Source: Actinomycetes bacterium (GTDB lineage: Bacteria > Actinomycetota > Actinomycetes > Actinomycetales > Cellulomonadaceae). Taken from it: a stretch of DNA of 11,820 nucleotides. Below, one piece after another: positions 1-5,709 of the stretch. The position numbers and the translations under genes were made by a program. Position 1 is the first letter of the stretch. Every line of letters starts with the position of its first letter. The notes beneath the pieces are model-generated. The model saw nothing but the letters and a program-made list of their open reading frames with translations. It was not told the origin of the DNA and made no database searches. Location: contig JAEWGQ010000389.1 in the NCBI GenBank assembly GCA_023388235.1, forward strand, positions 1-11,820. The letters are read 5' to 3'.

Positions 1-257
1 GTGGTCCGGCCAGCCGCGACGACGATGACATCCGCCACGACATCGTCGGGGCTCAGTGCGACATCGAGCAGCGGGGCGTGCTCGTCGTAGGCGTCGATCA
101 GGTCCGCGCGCAGGCCGTGGGTCGCCCGCGCGGACTCCCCGTCAACGCGGCCGACGAGTTGGAGGCGTGACGACGTGGGGAGCACCCGCCGCTCGATGAG
201 CTGCGTGCACACCTGTCGCCCGACATCTCCGGCCGCCCCCAGCACCGCCACGTCCAT
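1..257 (-). CDS. Lactate/malate dehydrogenase family protein, N-terminal part (cut by window edge)
   Basis: The visible 85 residues form an NAD-binding Rossmann start: MDVAVLGAAGDVG at residues 1-13 carries the GxxGxxG loop in the malate-dehydrogenase style, residues 32-37 (LQLVGR) end the second strand where the adenine ribose is usually read, and ADVIVVAAGRT near residue 75 matches the strand that precedes the active-site loop in LDH/MDH proteins. The catalytic Asp, His and Arg residues lie outside the window, so substrate (malate, lactate or other 2-hydroxy acid) cannot be read. The ATG at 257 was chosen because the fold begins directly there and because a TAGTCT box sits exactly 6 nt upstream, giving a probable leaderless transcript. 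It is divergent from the MOSC gene with 69 bp between them. Another Rossmann dehydrogenase is possible but less likely. Confidence 0.7.
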   Translation of the reverse strand, partial: MDVAVLGAAGDVGRQVCTQLIERRVLPTSSRLQLVGRVDGESARATHGLRADLIDAYDEHAPLLDVALSPDDVVADVIVVAAGRT

Positions 258-263
258 CTTCGG

Positions 264-269
264 AGACTA
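264..269 (-). promoter_or_regulatory. -10 box of the dehydrogenase gene, leaderless geometry
   Basis: TAGTCT (reading 269 to 264) fits the actinobacterial TANNNT -10 pattern, and exactly six bases separate it from the ATG at 257, so transcription should begin at or next to the start codon. No convincing -35 is seen and there is no Shine-Dalgarno sequence, as expected for a leaderless mRNA. Confidence 0.45.
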
Positions 270-314
270 GGGGCCGCACGTGAACCTGGCGTTTCGGACG
301 ACGTCGATGCCCGA

Positions 315-320
315 TACGGT
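315..320 (+). promoter_or_regulatory. -10 box of the MOSC gene, leaderless geometry
   Basis: TACGGT fits TANNNT and lies exactly six bases before the GTG at 327. A weak -35 candidate (TTTCGG) is found 17 bp upstream. No Shine-Dalgarno sequence precedes the GTG. Confidence 0.45.
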
Positions 321-326
321 CCCCTC

Positions 327-884
327 GTGACCACACGCCTCGACACCCCTGCGTCCGTCCTCGCTGTGAGCCGCAGCCCTCTGCACGCGTTCAGCAAGGT
401 GACACAGCCCGAGGTGCGGCTCGCCGCGGGCGTCGGCATCGAAGGTGACGCACATGCGGGCAAGGACGTCCAGCACCTCTTCCGTCGGACCGCCGAGCCG
501 CCGCCAAACCTCCGCCAGGTCCACCTGATCCACGCCGAGCTCTTCGACGAGCTGGCCCCCGCGGGATTCACCGTCAACCCCGGCGAGCTCGGGGAGAACA
601 TCACCACCCGAGGCGTGGACCTGCTGTCGCTGCCGCGCGGCACCCGGCTGCACCTCGGGGAGCGTGCCGTGGTCGAGCTCACCGGCCTGCGCAACCCGTG
701 CAAGCAGATCGACGGCTTCCAGAGCGGTCTGATGCGTCTGCTCGTCGGACGGGCGGCCGACGGCACGATCGTCCGCAAGGCCGGCGTGATGAGCATCGTG
801 CTGGTCAGCGGCATCGTCCGCCCCGACGACACCATCGGCGTGGAACTCCCCGACGGCGCCCACGAGGCCCTCGCCCCGGTGTGA
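327..884 (+). CDS. MOSC domain-containing protein
   Basis: A 185-aa single-domain MOSC (molybdenum cofactor sulfurase C-terminal) protein, the length usual for stand-alone family members. Visible family features are GIEGDAHAG at residues 38-45, VHLIHAELFDEL at 65-76, GELGENITTRG at 86-96, and TGLRNPCKQID at 119-129, in which Cys125 is the conserved cysteine thought to carry or transfer sulfur or to contact the molybdenum cofactor. KAGVM at 151-155 is also typical. Stand-alone MOSC proteins are thought to act in the cytoplasm in Mo-cofactor sulfur transfer or in reduction of N-hydroxylated compounds; the substrate here is unknown. The GTG at 327 is preferred because the -10 box TACGGT lies six bases upstream, giving a leaderless start. 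No molybdenum-cofactor gene is next to it. The domain assignment is firm, the role is not. Confidence 0.9.
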   Translation: MTTRLDTPASVLAVSRSPLHAFSKVTQPEVRLAAGVGIEGDAHAGKDVQHLFRRTAEPPPNLRQVHLIHAELFDELAPAGFTVNPGELGENITTRGVDLLSLPRGTRLHLGERAVVELTGLRNPCKQIDGFQSGLMRLLVGRAADGTIVRKAGVMSIVLVSGIVRPDDTIGVELPDGAHEALAPV

Positions 885-958
885 CCACGTCACCCCGCGG
901 AAGCGCCAAGCGCGCTGAGGCTGTGCGCACTGACACTCGGGACACGAGACGCGGAGCT

Positions 959-1426
959 CTACTCCCGATCGATCACCCGGAAGAGTGCCGCCGCGTACCA
1001 GCCCTCTCCCGCTGAACTACTCAACGTCGCCTGGACACCTGACTCCGGCACCGCTATCAGAGTGCTGATCGCCGGATCGGCGCCGGTGGGACACGCAACC
1101 TCAACAGGTTCGAAGGCGTCTACGGGCTGCGTGGCCTCGAGCCGGTACGAGTCAGGGCCATCACAGAGCAGCACGACGGCGTAGCCCCCTTCGGCCAGGG
1201 CGCTGCTCACCGCCCCCGTGTCCGGGGCCGAGCCACATGAGAAGTTCACCATCTCCGAGGCGTCAGGTGGTGTCGCGCATCGTGAGTGCAATCCTGGGCC
1301 CCCCAAACCTGCGAACTCTGTGGCTCCCAGTTCGTCAAGCGTGGGTCTCTCGACGCGGGGCATACAAGCTCCGATCAGCAGCGTCGCCACAATGATCAGA
1401 ACCCAATTGCACCACCGAAGGGTCAT
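959..1426 (-). CDS. Hypothetical lipoprotein, third gene of the secreted cassette
   Basis: A 155-aa predicted lipoprotein I cannot place in a named family. The N-terminus is MTLRW followed by a hydrophobic stretch (residues 7-18) and the lipobox LIGA-C with Cys21 as the lipidation site, so the mature protein should sit on the outer face of the membrane. Four more cysteines (50, 64, 88, 112) follow and could make two disulfides. The tail, with alternating strands such as GVQATLSSS and WYAAALFRV, looks beta-rich. The start at 1426 was chosen over an in-frame GTG or ATG at 1438 because it overlaps the upstream stop as TAATG, the classic geometry for translational coupling. It ends facing the MOSC gene with 74 bp between them. 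Base composition is lower in G+C than in flanking genes, suggesting joint acquisition with its two upstream partners. Confidence 0.75.
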   Translation of the reverse strand: MTLRWCNWVLIIVATLLIGACMPRVERPTLDELGATEFAGLGGPGLHSRCATPPDASEMVNFSCGSAPDTGAVSSALAEGGYAVVLLCDGPDSYRLEATQPVDAFEPVEVACPTGADPAISTLIAVPESGVQATLSSSAGEGWYAAALFRVIDRE

Positions 1427-2007
1427 TACCCGTCCCAATCCGAGTACCCGATGTCGTCGAGGCAGTTAAACTCGCGGAGATCCTGCTGCGGTCCAAAAGC
1501 TAGAGCGCTCAAGTCCTCAAAGGATGCGTCGACTGGCCAGTCGATCCCCTTGCGCGTCAAGCACTTCTGAAGTAGCGGCTTCAAGGTTGTGGCTCGGCGT
1601 TCTGCATATGCCACCGCGTCGGGTGATGAGACTTGCCAGTATGCGTCGACATAGCGAGCGTGCCGCTCATAGCAGTGATCGACGAGTGCGGCCTCAGCAT
1701 TCGTGGAACTTGTCGCGGTGTCCAAAATAGCGACGCCGTGGTAAGTCCTGACACCTCGAACGTCTACGGTGATGCCTGCGTCGCGCATGCACTCGTACGC
1801 GCGGCTCATGGCGAGCTCATAGTCTTCGAACTCGACACCCGACTCGAGGATGGATATCTGCTCCTGGTCCACGCCCGCTCCTCGCGCTGCCGCCGCCGAG
1901 AGCCCCAGTGGAGTCTCGGCGGCGAGCGTCTCATGAGAAGGACCGCAAGCCGACACGAGGGACAGCGCGCACACGACGAGCGCGAATGCACTCAATCGGC
2001 CCGTCAC
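1426..2007 (-). CDS. Hypothetical lipoprotein with repeated C-[ML]-xxx-G motifs
   Basis: A 193-aa predicted lipoprotein. MTGR is followed by a hydrophobic segment (residues 6-18) and the lipobox LVSA-C with Cys21 lipidated. The mature part holds four cysteines; three lie in the same local motif C-[ML]-x-x-x-G-[IY]: C73-MRDAG-I, C149-LTRKG-I and C182-LDDIG-Y. The fourth, C112, starts CYERHARYVDAYW. Small actinobacterial lipoproteins with C-M-x-x-x-G segments are common, but I know no assigned function. GTG at 2007 is taken as start because it directly begins the signal peptide and lies 4 nt after the stop of the upstream small secreted protein; the frame stays open further upstream, but that part overlaps the upstream gene out of frame and lacks signal-peptide character. 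Its TAA stop overlaps the next ATG. A surface receptor, immunity or accessory role for the small secreted protein is inference only. Confidence 0.75.
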   Translation of the reverse strand: MTGRLSAFALVVCALSLVSACGPSHETLAAETPLGLSAAAARGAGVDQEQISILESGVEFEDYELAMSRAYECMRDAGITVDVRGVRTYHGVAILDTATSSTNAEAALVDHCYERHARYVDAYWQVSSPDAVAYAERRATTLKPLLQKCLTRKGIDWPVDASFEDLSALAFGPQQDLREFNCLDDIGYSDWDG

Positions 2008-2011
2008 GGAC

Positions 2012-2356
2012 CTAAACGTTCCAGTCCCAGTAGGCCCTCTGTAGGGTTCGGAGGCTCGGTGTGCGCGCATAGACGTCGTCGTAGTACCAGCCAGTCGACG
2101 CGTTGATGCTAGGAGTTGGAGTATAGTCATGCTTTGCGGCGACAATCCCGCAAGCCGAGTTTTGGTCCTTGATATAGGCATAGGCGGATGAGTTCCCGTT
2201 GATCTTTGCACAAGTGAACTCGTACGCAGCGACAGGAGCCGCCGAAGCGATTCCTGTACCAACCACGAGTGGCACCGCAATGAGGGCCACGAATCGACTG
2301 TGATTCGTTTGCTCCTCATTCAGTGAGTCGCGCGCTAGATGTACCTGACTGGACAT
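2012..2356 (-). CDS. Small secreted protein with two cysteines, bacteriocin-like by layout
   Basis: A 114-aa precursor. A polar N-terminus with an arginine at residue 21 leads into a hydrophobic core (residues 22-36) and a signal-peptidase I type site, A37-S38-A39 before A40, leaving about 75 secreted residues. The mature part has just two cysteines (C49, C69), likely one disulfide, and many Tyr/Trp residues; it ends with AYWDWNV. Small size, secretion, aromatic C-terminus and tight linkage to two lipoproteins recall actinobacterial bacteriocin-like secreted proteins, but the lactococcin-972 pattern and its usual transporter genes are not present, so no function is assigned. The ATG at 2356 was chosen because GGAAGG lies six bases upstream; a later in-frame start would leave no basic residue before the hydrophobic core. 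Local G+C is about 56%, far below the neighbours, consistent with transfer. Confidence 0.65.
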   Translation of the reverse strand: MSSQVHLARDSLNEEQTNHSRFVALIAVPLVVGTGIASAAPVAAYEFTCAKINGNSSAYAYIKDQNSACGIVAAKHDYTPTPSINASTGWYYDDVYARTPSLRTLQRAYWDWNV

Positions 2357-2362
2357 GGTTGG

Positions 2363-2368
2363 CCTTCC
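2363..2368 (-). promoter_or_regulatory. Ribosome binding site of the small secreted protein
   Basis: GGAAGG (reading 2368 to 2363) sits six bases before the ATG at 2356 and decides that start. Confidence 0.5.
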
Positions 2369-2370
2369 GG

Positions 2371-2400
2371 TTGGGACGCTAGCACGGCAGGATGTCCCAA
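2371..2400. promoter_or_regulatory. Dyad spanning the cassette promoter, operator candidate
   Basis: TTGGGAC at 2371-2377 and GTCCCAA at 2394-2400 are perfect 7-bp inverted repeats, 16 bp apart (23 bp arm to arm, about two helical turns). One arm overlaps the -10 box and the other abuts the -35 box of the cassette promoter, which is where a dimeric repressor would bind. No regulator gene is adjacent. Confidence 0.4.
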
Positions 2401-2404
2401 GTAA
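2376..2404 (-). promoter_or_regulatory. Promoter of the secreted/lipoprotein cassette
   Basis: On the minus strand TTACTT (2404-2399) and TAGCGT (2381-2376) are separated by exactly 17 bp, with a start expected near 2369, just ahead of the GGAAGG ribosome binding site. TAGCGT also appears as the likely -10 box of the ABC transporter operon. The -35 is a weak match to TTGACA. Confidence 0.45.
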
Positions 2405-2419
2405 CCTGTTTGTCATGAG

Positions 2420-2563
2420 ATGTTTGATCAGGCACTCGCCCAAACGGGGCGGGAGCTGTCCACCTCCCGTGTGATCGTCCGCCCTACCTCCGACGCGAAG
2501 CCGCGACCGCCACAACCCACACACGTCACCAACCACGGATCCGCTCCCTTCGCCGACACCTGA
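2420..2563 (+). CDS. Doubtful 47-aa ORF in the gap before the aminotransferase
   Basis: An ATG ORF on the plus strand, divergent from the secreted cassette. The 47-residue product is rich in Pro, Thr and Arg, and I recognise no domain, signal peptide or membrane segment. The stretch 2357-2611 has no other gene candidate, so this ORF may be a real short gene, the degraded end of an older gene or chance. An inverted repeat, CGGGAG at 2450-2455 with CTCCCG at 2464-2469, lies inside it. No Shine-Dalgarno sequence precedes it. Confidence 0.15.
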   Translation: MFDQALAQTGRELSTSRVIVRPTSDAKPRPPQPTHVTNHGSAPFADT

Positions 2564-2611
2564 AGCAACAACGCCACGCCGCCCGGTTGCTGAGACCCAA
2601 TCGGCGTACGA

Positions 2612-3778
2612 CTACTCCCGGAGCCGCGCCTGCCAGGCGACGATCCGGTTGACCGCCTCGTCGACGACCTCGAGGGAGGACGCGAAGGACAGTCGCACCC
2701 AGTCATGGCCGTCGACCGCGTCGAAGTCGACGCCCGGGGTGAGGGCGACGTCGGCCTCGTCGAGGAGGCGGGCGCACCAGGTGGTGGAGTCGAGTCCGGA
2801 GTCGGAGATGTCGGCGTACAGGTAGAAGGCGCCGTCGGCGGGCGCGACGCGGGTCCACCCGAGCTCGGGCAGGCGGGAGAGCAGCAGGGATCGGGCAGCG
2901 GCGTAGCGGTCGACGTTCGACTTGGCGGCGGCGTACCCCTCCGGGCTGAAGGCGGCGATGCCGGCGTGCTGGGCGAGCGCCGGCGGGCAGAGCGAGACGT
3001 TGGAGGCGAGCGCGTCGGCAGGGGCGAGCAGGTCGTCGGGGAGCACGAGCCACCCGAGGCGCCACCCGGTCATCGCCCAGTACTTGGAGAAGGAGTTCAC
3101 CACCACGGCGCCCTGGTCGCGGTACTGGGCTGCGGTGGCGACCTGCGCGTCGGTGTAGGTGATGCCGTGGTAGATCTCGTCGCTGATCAGGCGAACGCCA
3201 TGGTCGGCGCACCAGCCGGCAAGGTCCGCGAGCGCGTCAGCCTCGATCATCGTGCCGGTGGGGTTGGCAGGGCTGGCGACGACCAGGCCGGCGATGGGCT
3301 CGTCGAGGGCCTCGAGTTGGGCGACTGTCGGCTGGTAGCGGGTCTCGGGCCCGCAGGGCAGCTCGACGACCTCGCAGCCCAGCGACGTGAGGATGTTCTT
3401 GTATGCGGGGTACCCGGGCCTGGCCAGGGCCACCCGGTCGCCGACGTCGAAGGCGGCGAGGAACGCGACCATGAAACCGCCGGACGAACCGGTGGTGACG
3501 GCCACCTGGTCGCGGTGGATGTCGAGCCCGTACCAGCGGCCGTAGTGCGCGGCGATCTCCGCACGGAGCGCGGGCGCCCCGAGCGACTCGGTGTAGCCGA
3601 GGTCCCCGGCCTCGAGCATCTGGGCGGCTCGCTCTCGCACGACGTCCGATGCGCCGGTGGACGGCTCGCCGGCGCACAGGTTGAGCACGGGCCGGCCCGC
3701 GGCTCGTCGCGCGTTGGCGGCGGCGATGATCTCCATCACGGCGAATGCGGGGACCTGGGAGCGGCGCGAGACCTTCAT
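2612..3778 (-). CDS. PLP-dependent class I/II aminotransferase
   Basis: A 388-aa fold-type I aminotransferase, the usual length for the aspartate aminotransferase superfamily. Recognisable parts are NLCAGEPS (33-40), the SSGGFMVA segment after TTG (95-105) that holds the cofactor phosphate, NPTG (172-175), SDEIYHG (199-205) with Asp200 pairing with the pyridine nitrogen and Tyr203 with the ring O3', SFSKYWAMTGWRLGW (229-243) with Lys232 as the Schiff-base lysine and Arg240 on the phosphate, and Arg362 in VRLSFASS for the substrate carboxylate. It should transfer an amino group between an amino acid and a 2-oxo acid in the cytoplasm; the exact amino acid is not readable. The ATG at 3778 is preferred to an upstream one at 3820 because AGGA lies seven bases before it and homologues begin close to this point. 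The phosphatase gene lies 90 bp upstream on the same strand. Confidence 0.92.
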   Translation of the reverse strand: MKVSRRSQVPAFAVMEIIAAANARRAAGRPVLNLCAGEPSTGASDVVRERAAQMLEAGDLGYTESLGAPALRAEIAAHYGRWYGLDIHRDQVAVTTGSSGGFMVAFLAAFDVGDRVALARPGYPAYKNILTSLGCEVVELPCGPETRYQPTVAQLEALDEPIAGLVVASPANPTGTMIEADALADLAGWCADHGVRLISDEIYHGITYTDAQVATAAQYRDQGAVVVNSFSKYWAMTGWRLGWLVLPDDLLAPADALASNVSLCPPALAQHAGIAAFSPEGYAAAKSNVDRYAAARSLLLSRLPELGWTRVAPADGAFYLYADISDSGLDSTTWCARLLDEADVALTPGVDFDAVDGHDWVRLSFASSLEVVDEAVNRIVAWQARLRE

Positions 3779-3868
3779 GACGCCATCCTGCCGCTGTGCA
3801 GGGCTCCACCCCAGCCCCATTCCGAGCCGGGAGAGGCCAGTCGGGAGGCGATGCGCCGCCCTGGGGGG

Positions 3869-4399
3869 TCAGTCGGGGCGGCCGCTGACGGCCCGCTCGG
3901 CCACCTGGTCGCGCACGTGGGCGACGATCGTGTCGGCGGCGGCCTCGATCATCGCGAGGCACTCCTCGAATCCGCGCATGTCCCCGTACCAGGGGTCGGC
4001 CACGTCGAGCTCGCGGTCGGGCGCCTGCGGTGACACGGTCGGGTCGAACTCGCGGTAGCGACGGATGCGGCGGGCGACGTCGCTGGCCCCGGCGAGGCGA
4101 CGCAGGGACCTTTCGTGCACCGAGGTCATCGCGAGCACCAGGTCGCGTTCGCGCAGGTCATCGGCGGTCACCTGGTGGGCACGTCGGTTGGGGACCTCGT
4201 ACCCGTGGGCGGCGAGCACTGTCGCGGCACGGCGGTCGATGGGGTTGCCGTGCTCCTCGTCGCTGATGCCTGTGGAGTCGATGACCACCGTGTCCCCGAG
4301 CCCGGCGTCGTCGAATCGCTGACGCAGCACGACTTCCGCCATCGGGGACCGGCAGATGTTGCCGGTGCAGACCGTCATGATCCGGTACGGGGTGCTCAC
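3869..4399 (-). CDS. Low-molecular-weight protein tyrosine phosphatase
   Basis: A 176-aa cytoplasmic LMW-PTP. The P-loop CTGNICRSP at residues 11-19 gives the CX5R signature: Cys11 is the nucleophile and Arg17 binds the phosphate, with Ser18 next to it. The general acid is Asp135 in ADPWYGD (134-140), the DP[WY] motif of the family. It removes phosphate from tyrosine residues or small phosphoesters; the target is unknown. The length agrees with the family (about 150-180 aa). GTG at 4399 is taken as start with GGAG just upstream, although its spacing to the GTG is only 2 nt; the frame stays open for another 1.1 kb upstream, but that part is antisense to the neighbouring oxidoreductase and is not credible. 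It is divergent from that gene (111 bp) and lies 90 bp upstream of the aminotransferase on the same strand, so the two may be co-transcribed. Confidence 0.93.
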   Translation of the reverse strand: MSTPYRIMTVCTGNICRSPMAEVVLRQRFDDAGLGDTVVIDSTGISDEEHGNPIDRRAATVLAAHGYEVPNRRAHQVTADDLRERDLVLAMTSVHERSLRRLAGASDVARRIRRYREFDPTVSPQAPDRELDVADPWYGDMRGFEECLAMIEAAADTIVAHVRDQVAERAVSGRPD

Positions 4400-4498
4400 T
4401 GCTCCATCATCGCCGACGGATGACCGCCTTGCCCGGGGTCCCTCCGGCGTCGAGCCTCGCACGCAGGGGGCCGGGTCGCCTCGGCTCGGCGCCGCGCG

Positions 4499-4504
4499 TA
4501 CGTT
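4499..4504 (+). promoter_or_regulatory. -10 box of the NmrA-like gene, leaderless geometry
   Basis: TACGTT fits TANNNT and sits exactly six bases before the ATG at 4511, the same spacing as at 264-269 and 315-320. No Shine-Dalgarno sequence is present, and no clear -35 is seen. Confidence 0.45.
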
Positions 4505-4510
4505 CGGCAG

Positions 4511-5392
4511 ATGGCGACTCTCTTCGGCATCACCGGCGCGACGGGGCTGCTCGGCGGCCGGGTCGCGGAACGTCTCGCGGCGGCAGGGGCGGAGCAGCGG
4601 CTCCTGGTCCGCAACGCCGCGCACGCTCCGGACCTGCCGGGCGCCCAGGTGGCGGTCATCGGGGGGTATGACGACGACGCGGGCATGCGCACGGCGCTGA
4701 CCGGCGTGGACACCCTGTTCTTGGTGTCCGGTCGGGAGGCGCCGAACCGCGTCGCCCAGCACCTTGCGGCCGTCGACAGCGCCGTCGCGGCTGGGGTGAG
4801 CCGCATCGTGTACGTGTCGTTCGTCGGCGCCGCGCCCGATGCGACGTTCACGTTCGCGCGGGACCACTGGGCCACCGAGGAGCACATCCGCGCGACGGGA
4901 CTGCGCTGCACCTTCCTGCGGGACAACTTCTACGACGTGATGCTGCCGCGCCTGGTCGGGGACGACGGCGTCATCCGCGGCCCGGGCGGTGAGGGGCGGA
5001 TCGGCTGCGTGGCGCATGACGACGTCGCCGACGCCGCGGCCGCCGTGCTGCTCGACGCGGTCCCGGACATCGACGCCGATCAGGTCTACGACCTCACCGG
5101 TCCCGAGGCGATCTCCCTGGCTGAGGCCGCCGCCCAGATGTCCCGCGCGGCCGGACGGTCGATCGTCTACGTCCCCGAGACCGTCGAGGAGGCGTACGCC
5201 TCGCGCGAGTCGTTCGGGGCGCCGCAGTTCGAGGTGGACGGGTGGGTGACGTCGTACACGGCGATCGCGAACGGCGAACTCGAGGTGGTCTCCTCGGCCG
5301 TCCGACGGCTCACCGGGCATCCCGCGCAGACGTTCGCCGAGTGGCTGGCCGCGAACCCGGGCGCTTGGGAGAGGCTCCGCGGCCTGCCGTGA
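4511..5392 (+). CDS. NmrA/QorB-like NAD(P)-binding oxidoreductase
   Basis: A 293-aa atypical short-chain dehydrogenase of the NmrA/quinone oxidoreductase 2 type. The nucleotide loop GITGATGLLGG is at residues 6-16, LLVRN follows at 31-35 where NADPH-binding members carry an arginine, and IVYVSFVGAAPDATF lies near residue 98, matching the central strand with the Ser/Tyr region used by this group. The C-terminal part (HPAQTFAEWLAAN) is the usual end of these proteins. It should be cytoplasmic and reduce quinones or other small electrophiles with NADPH, or act as a redox sensor; the sequence alone does not decide between them. The ATG start is supported by a leaderless -10 box. It is transcribed away from the phosphatase gene. 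Confidence 0.85.
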   Translation: MATLFGITGATGLLGGRVAERLAAAGAEQRLLVRNAAHAPDLPGAQVAVIGGYDDDAGMRTALTGVDTLFLVSGREAPNRVAQHLAAVDSAVAAGVSRIVYVSFVGAAPDATFTFARDHWATEEHIRATGLRCTFLRDNFYDVMLPRLVGDDGVIRGPGGEGRIGCVAHDDVADAAAAVLLDAVPDIDADQVYDLTGPEAISLAEAAAQMSRAAGRSIVYVPETVEEAYASRESFGAPQFEVDGWVTSYTAIANGELEVVSSAVRRLTGHPAQTFAEWLAANPGAWERLRGLP

Positions 5393-5472
5393 CCCCGGTG
5401 GCGGGCCTCGGGCGCCCAGGCAAGGATGGATGAACGGGGACGAAGCGGTTCCCGACGGCTCGGGGGGCACGA

Positions 5473-5709
5473 GTGATCCACGTACGCACTGTTTATGACG
5501 CACCGGACTGGCTGAACATGGTCGACGGCCTGCAACAGGGCATCGCCTACAGCAGTTTCGTCGCCGCGAAGGCCGCGGGGCGCGCTATCGCCATCGACCT
5601 GGGCGCCTCGCACGAGGTGCAGGACACCGACGGGTCGGTGCTGGAGCACCACGTCTACGCGCCCAGCACAGGGAGCCTCGGGCGGGCGCCGGGCTTCTAC
5701 CTGCCCTGA
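5473..5709 (+). CDS. Hypothetical 78-aa protein
   Basis: Not recognised. The product is small, soluble and has no signal peptide or membrane segment; it starts MIHVRTVYDAPDWL and ends GRAPGFYLP. G/C dominates third codon positions, as in real genes here, and GGGGGG lies a few bases before the GTG, both of which support coding. Its last 13 bases overlap the end of map on the opposite strand, so the two genes converge tail to tail. It lies 80 bp after the NmrA-like gene and could share its transcript. No function can be inferred. Confidence 0.55.
   Translation: MIHVRTVYDAPDWLNMVDGLQQGIAYSSFVAAKAAGRAIAIDLGASHEVQDTDGSVLEHHVYAPSTGSLGRAPGFYLP

Noticed and set aside
885..958. Terminator between the convergent MOSC and lipoprotein genes
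   Set aside because: Only a weak GCGC-caa-GCGC hairpin (903-913) is visible, not enough to call a terminator.
2012..2356. Calling the small secreted protein a lactococcin 972 family bacteriocin
   Set aside because: The mature sequence lacks the family's usual N-terminal Gly-Thr-Trp-type pattern and the normal membrane protein plus ABC ATPase partners are absent.
2705..4033. 442-aa plus-strand open frame opposite the aminotransferase and phosphatase
   Set aside because: The composition is Gly/Val/Asp repeats with no domain, while both genes on the other strand have full catalytic motifs.
4400..5503. Long upstream extension of the phosphatase frame (a 544-aa open frame in total)
   Set aside because: It runs antisense to the well supported NmrA-like gene and reads as low-complexity Arg/Gly/Pro sequence. 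Such open frames are common opposite GC-rich genes.
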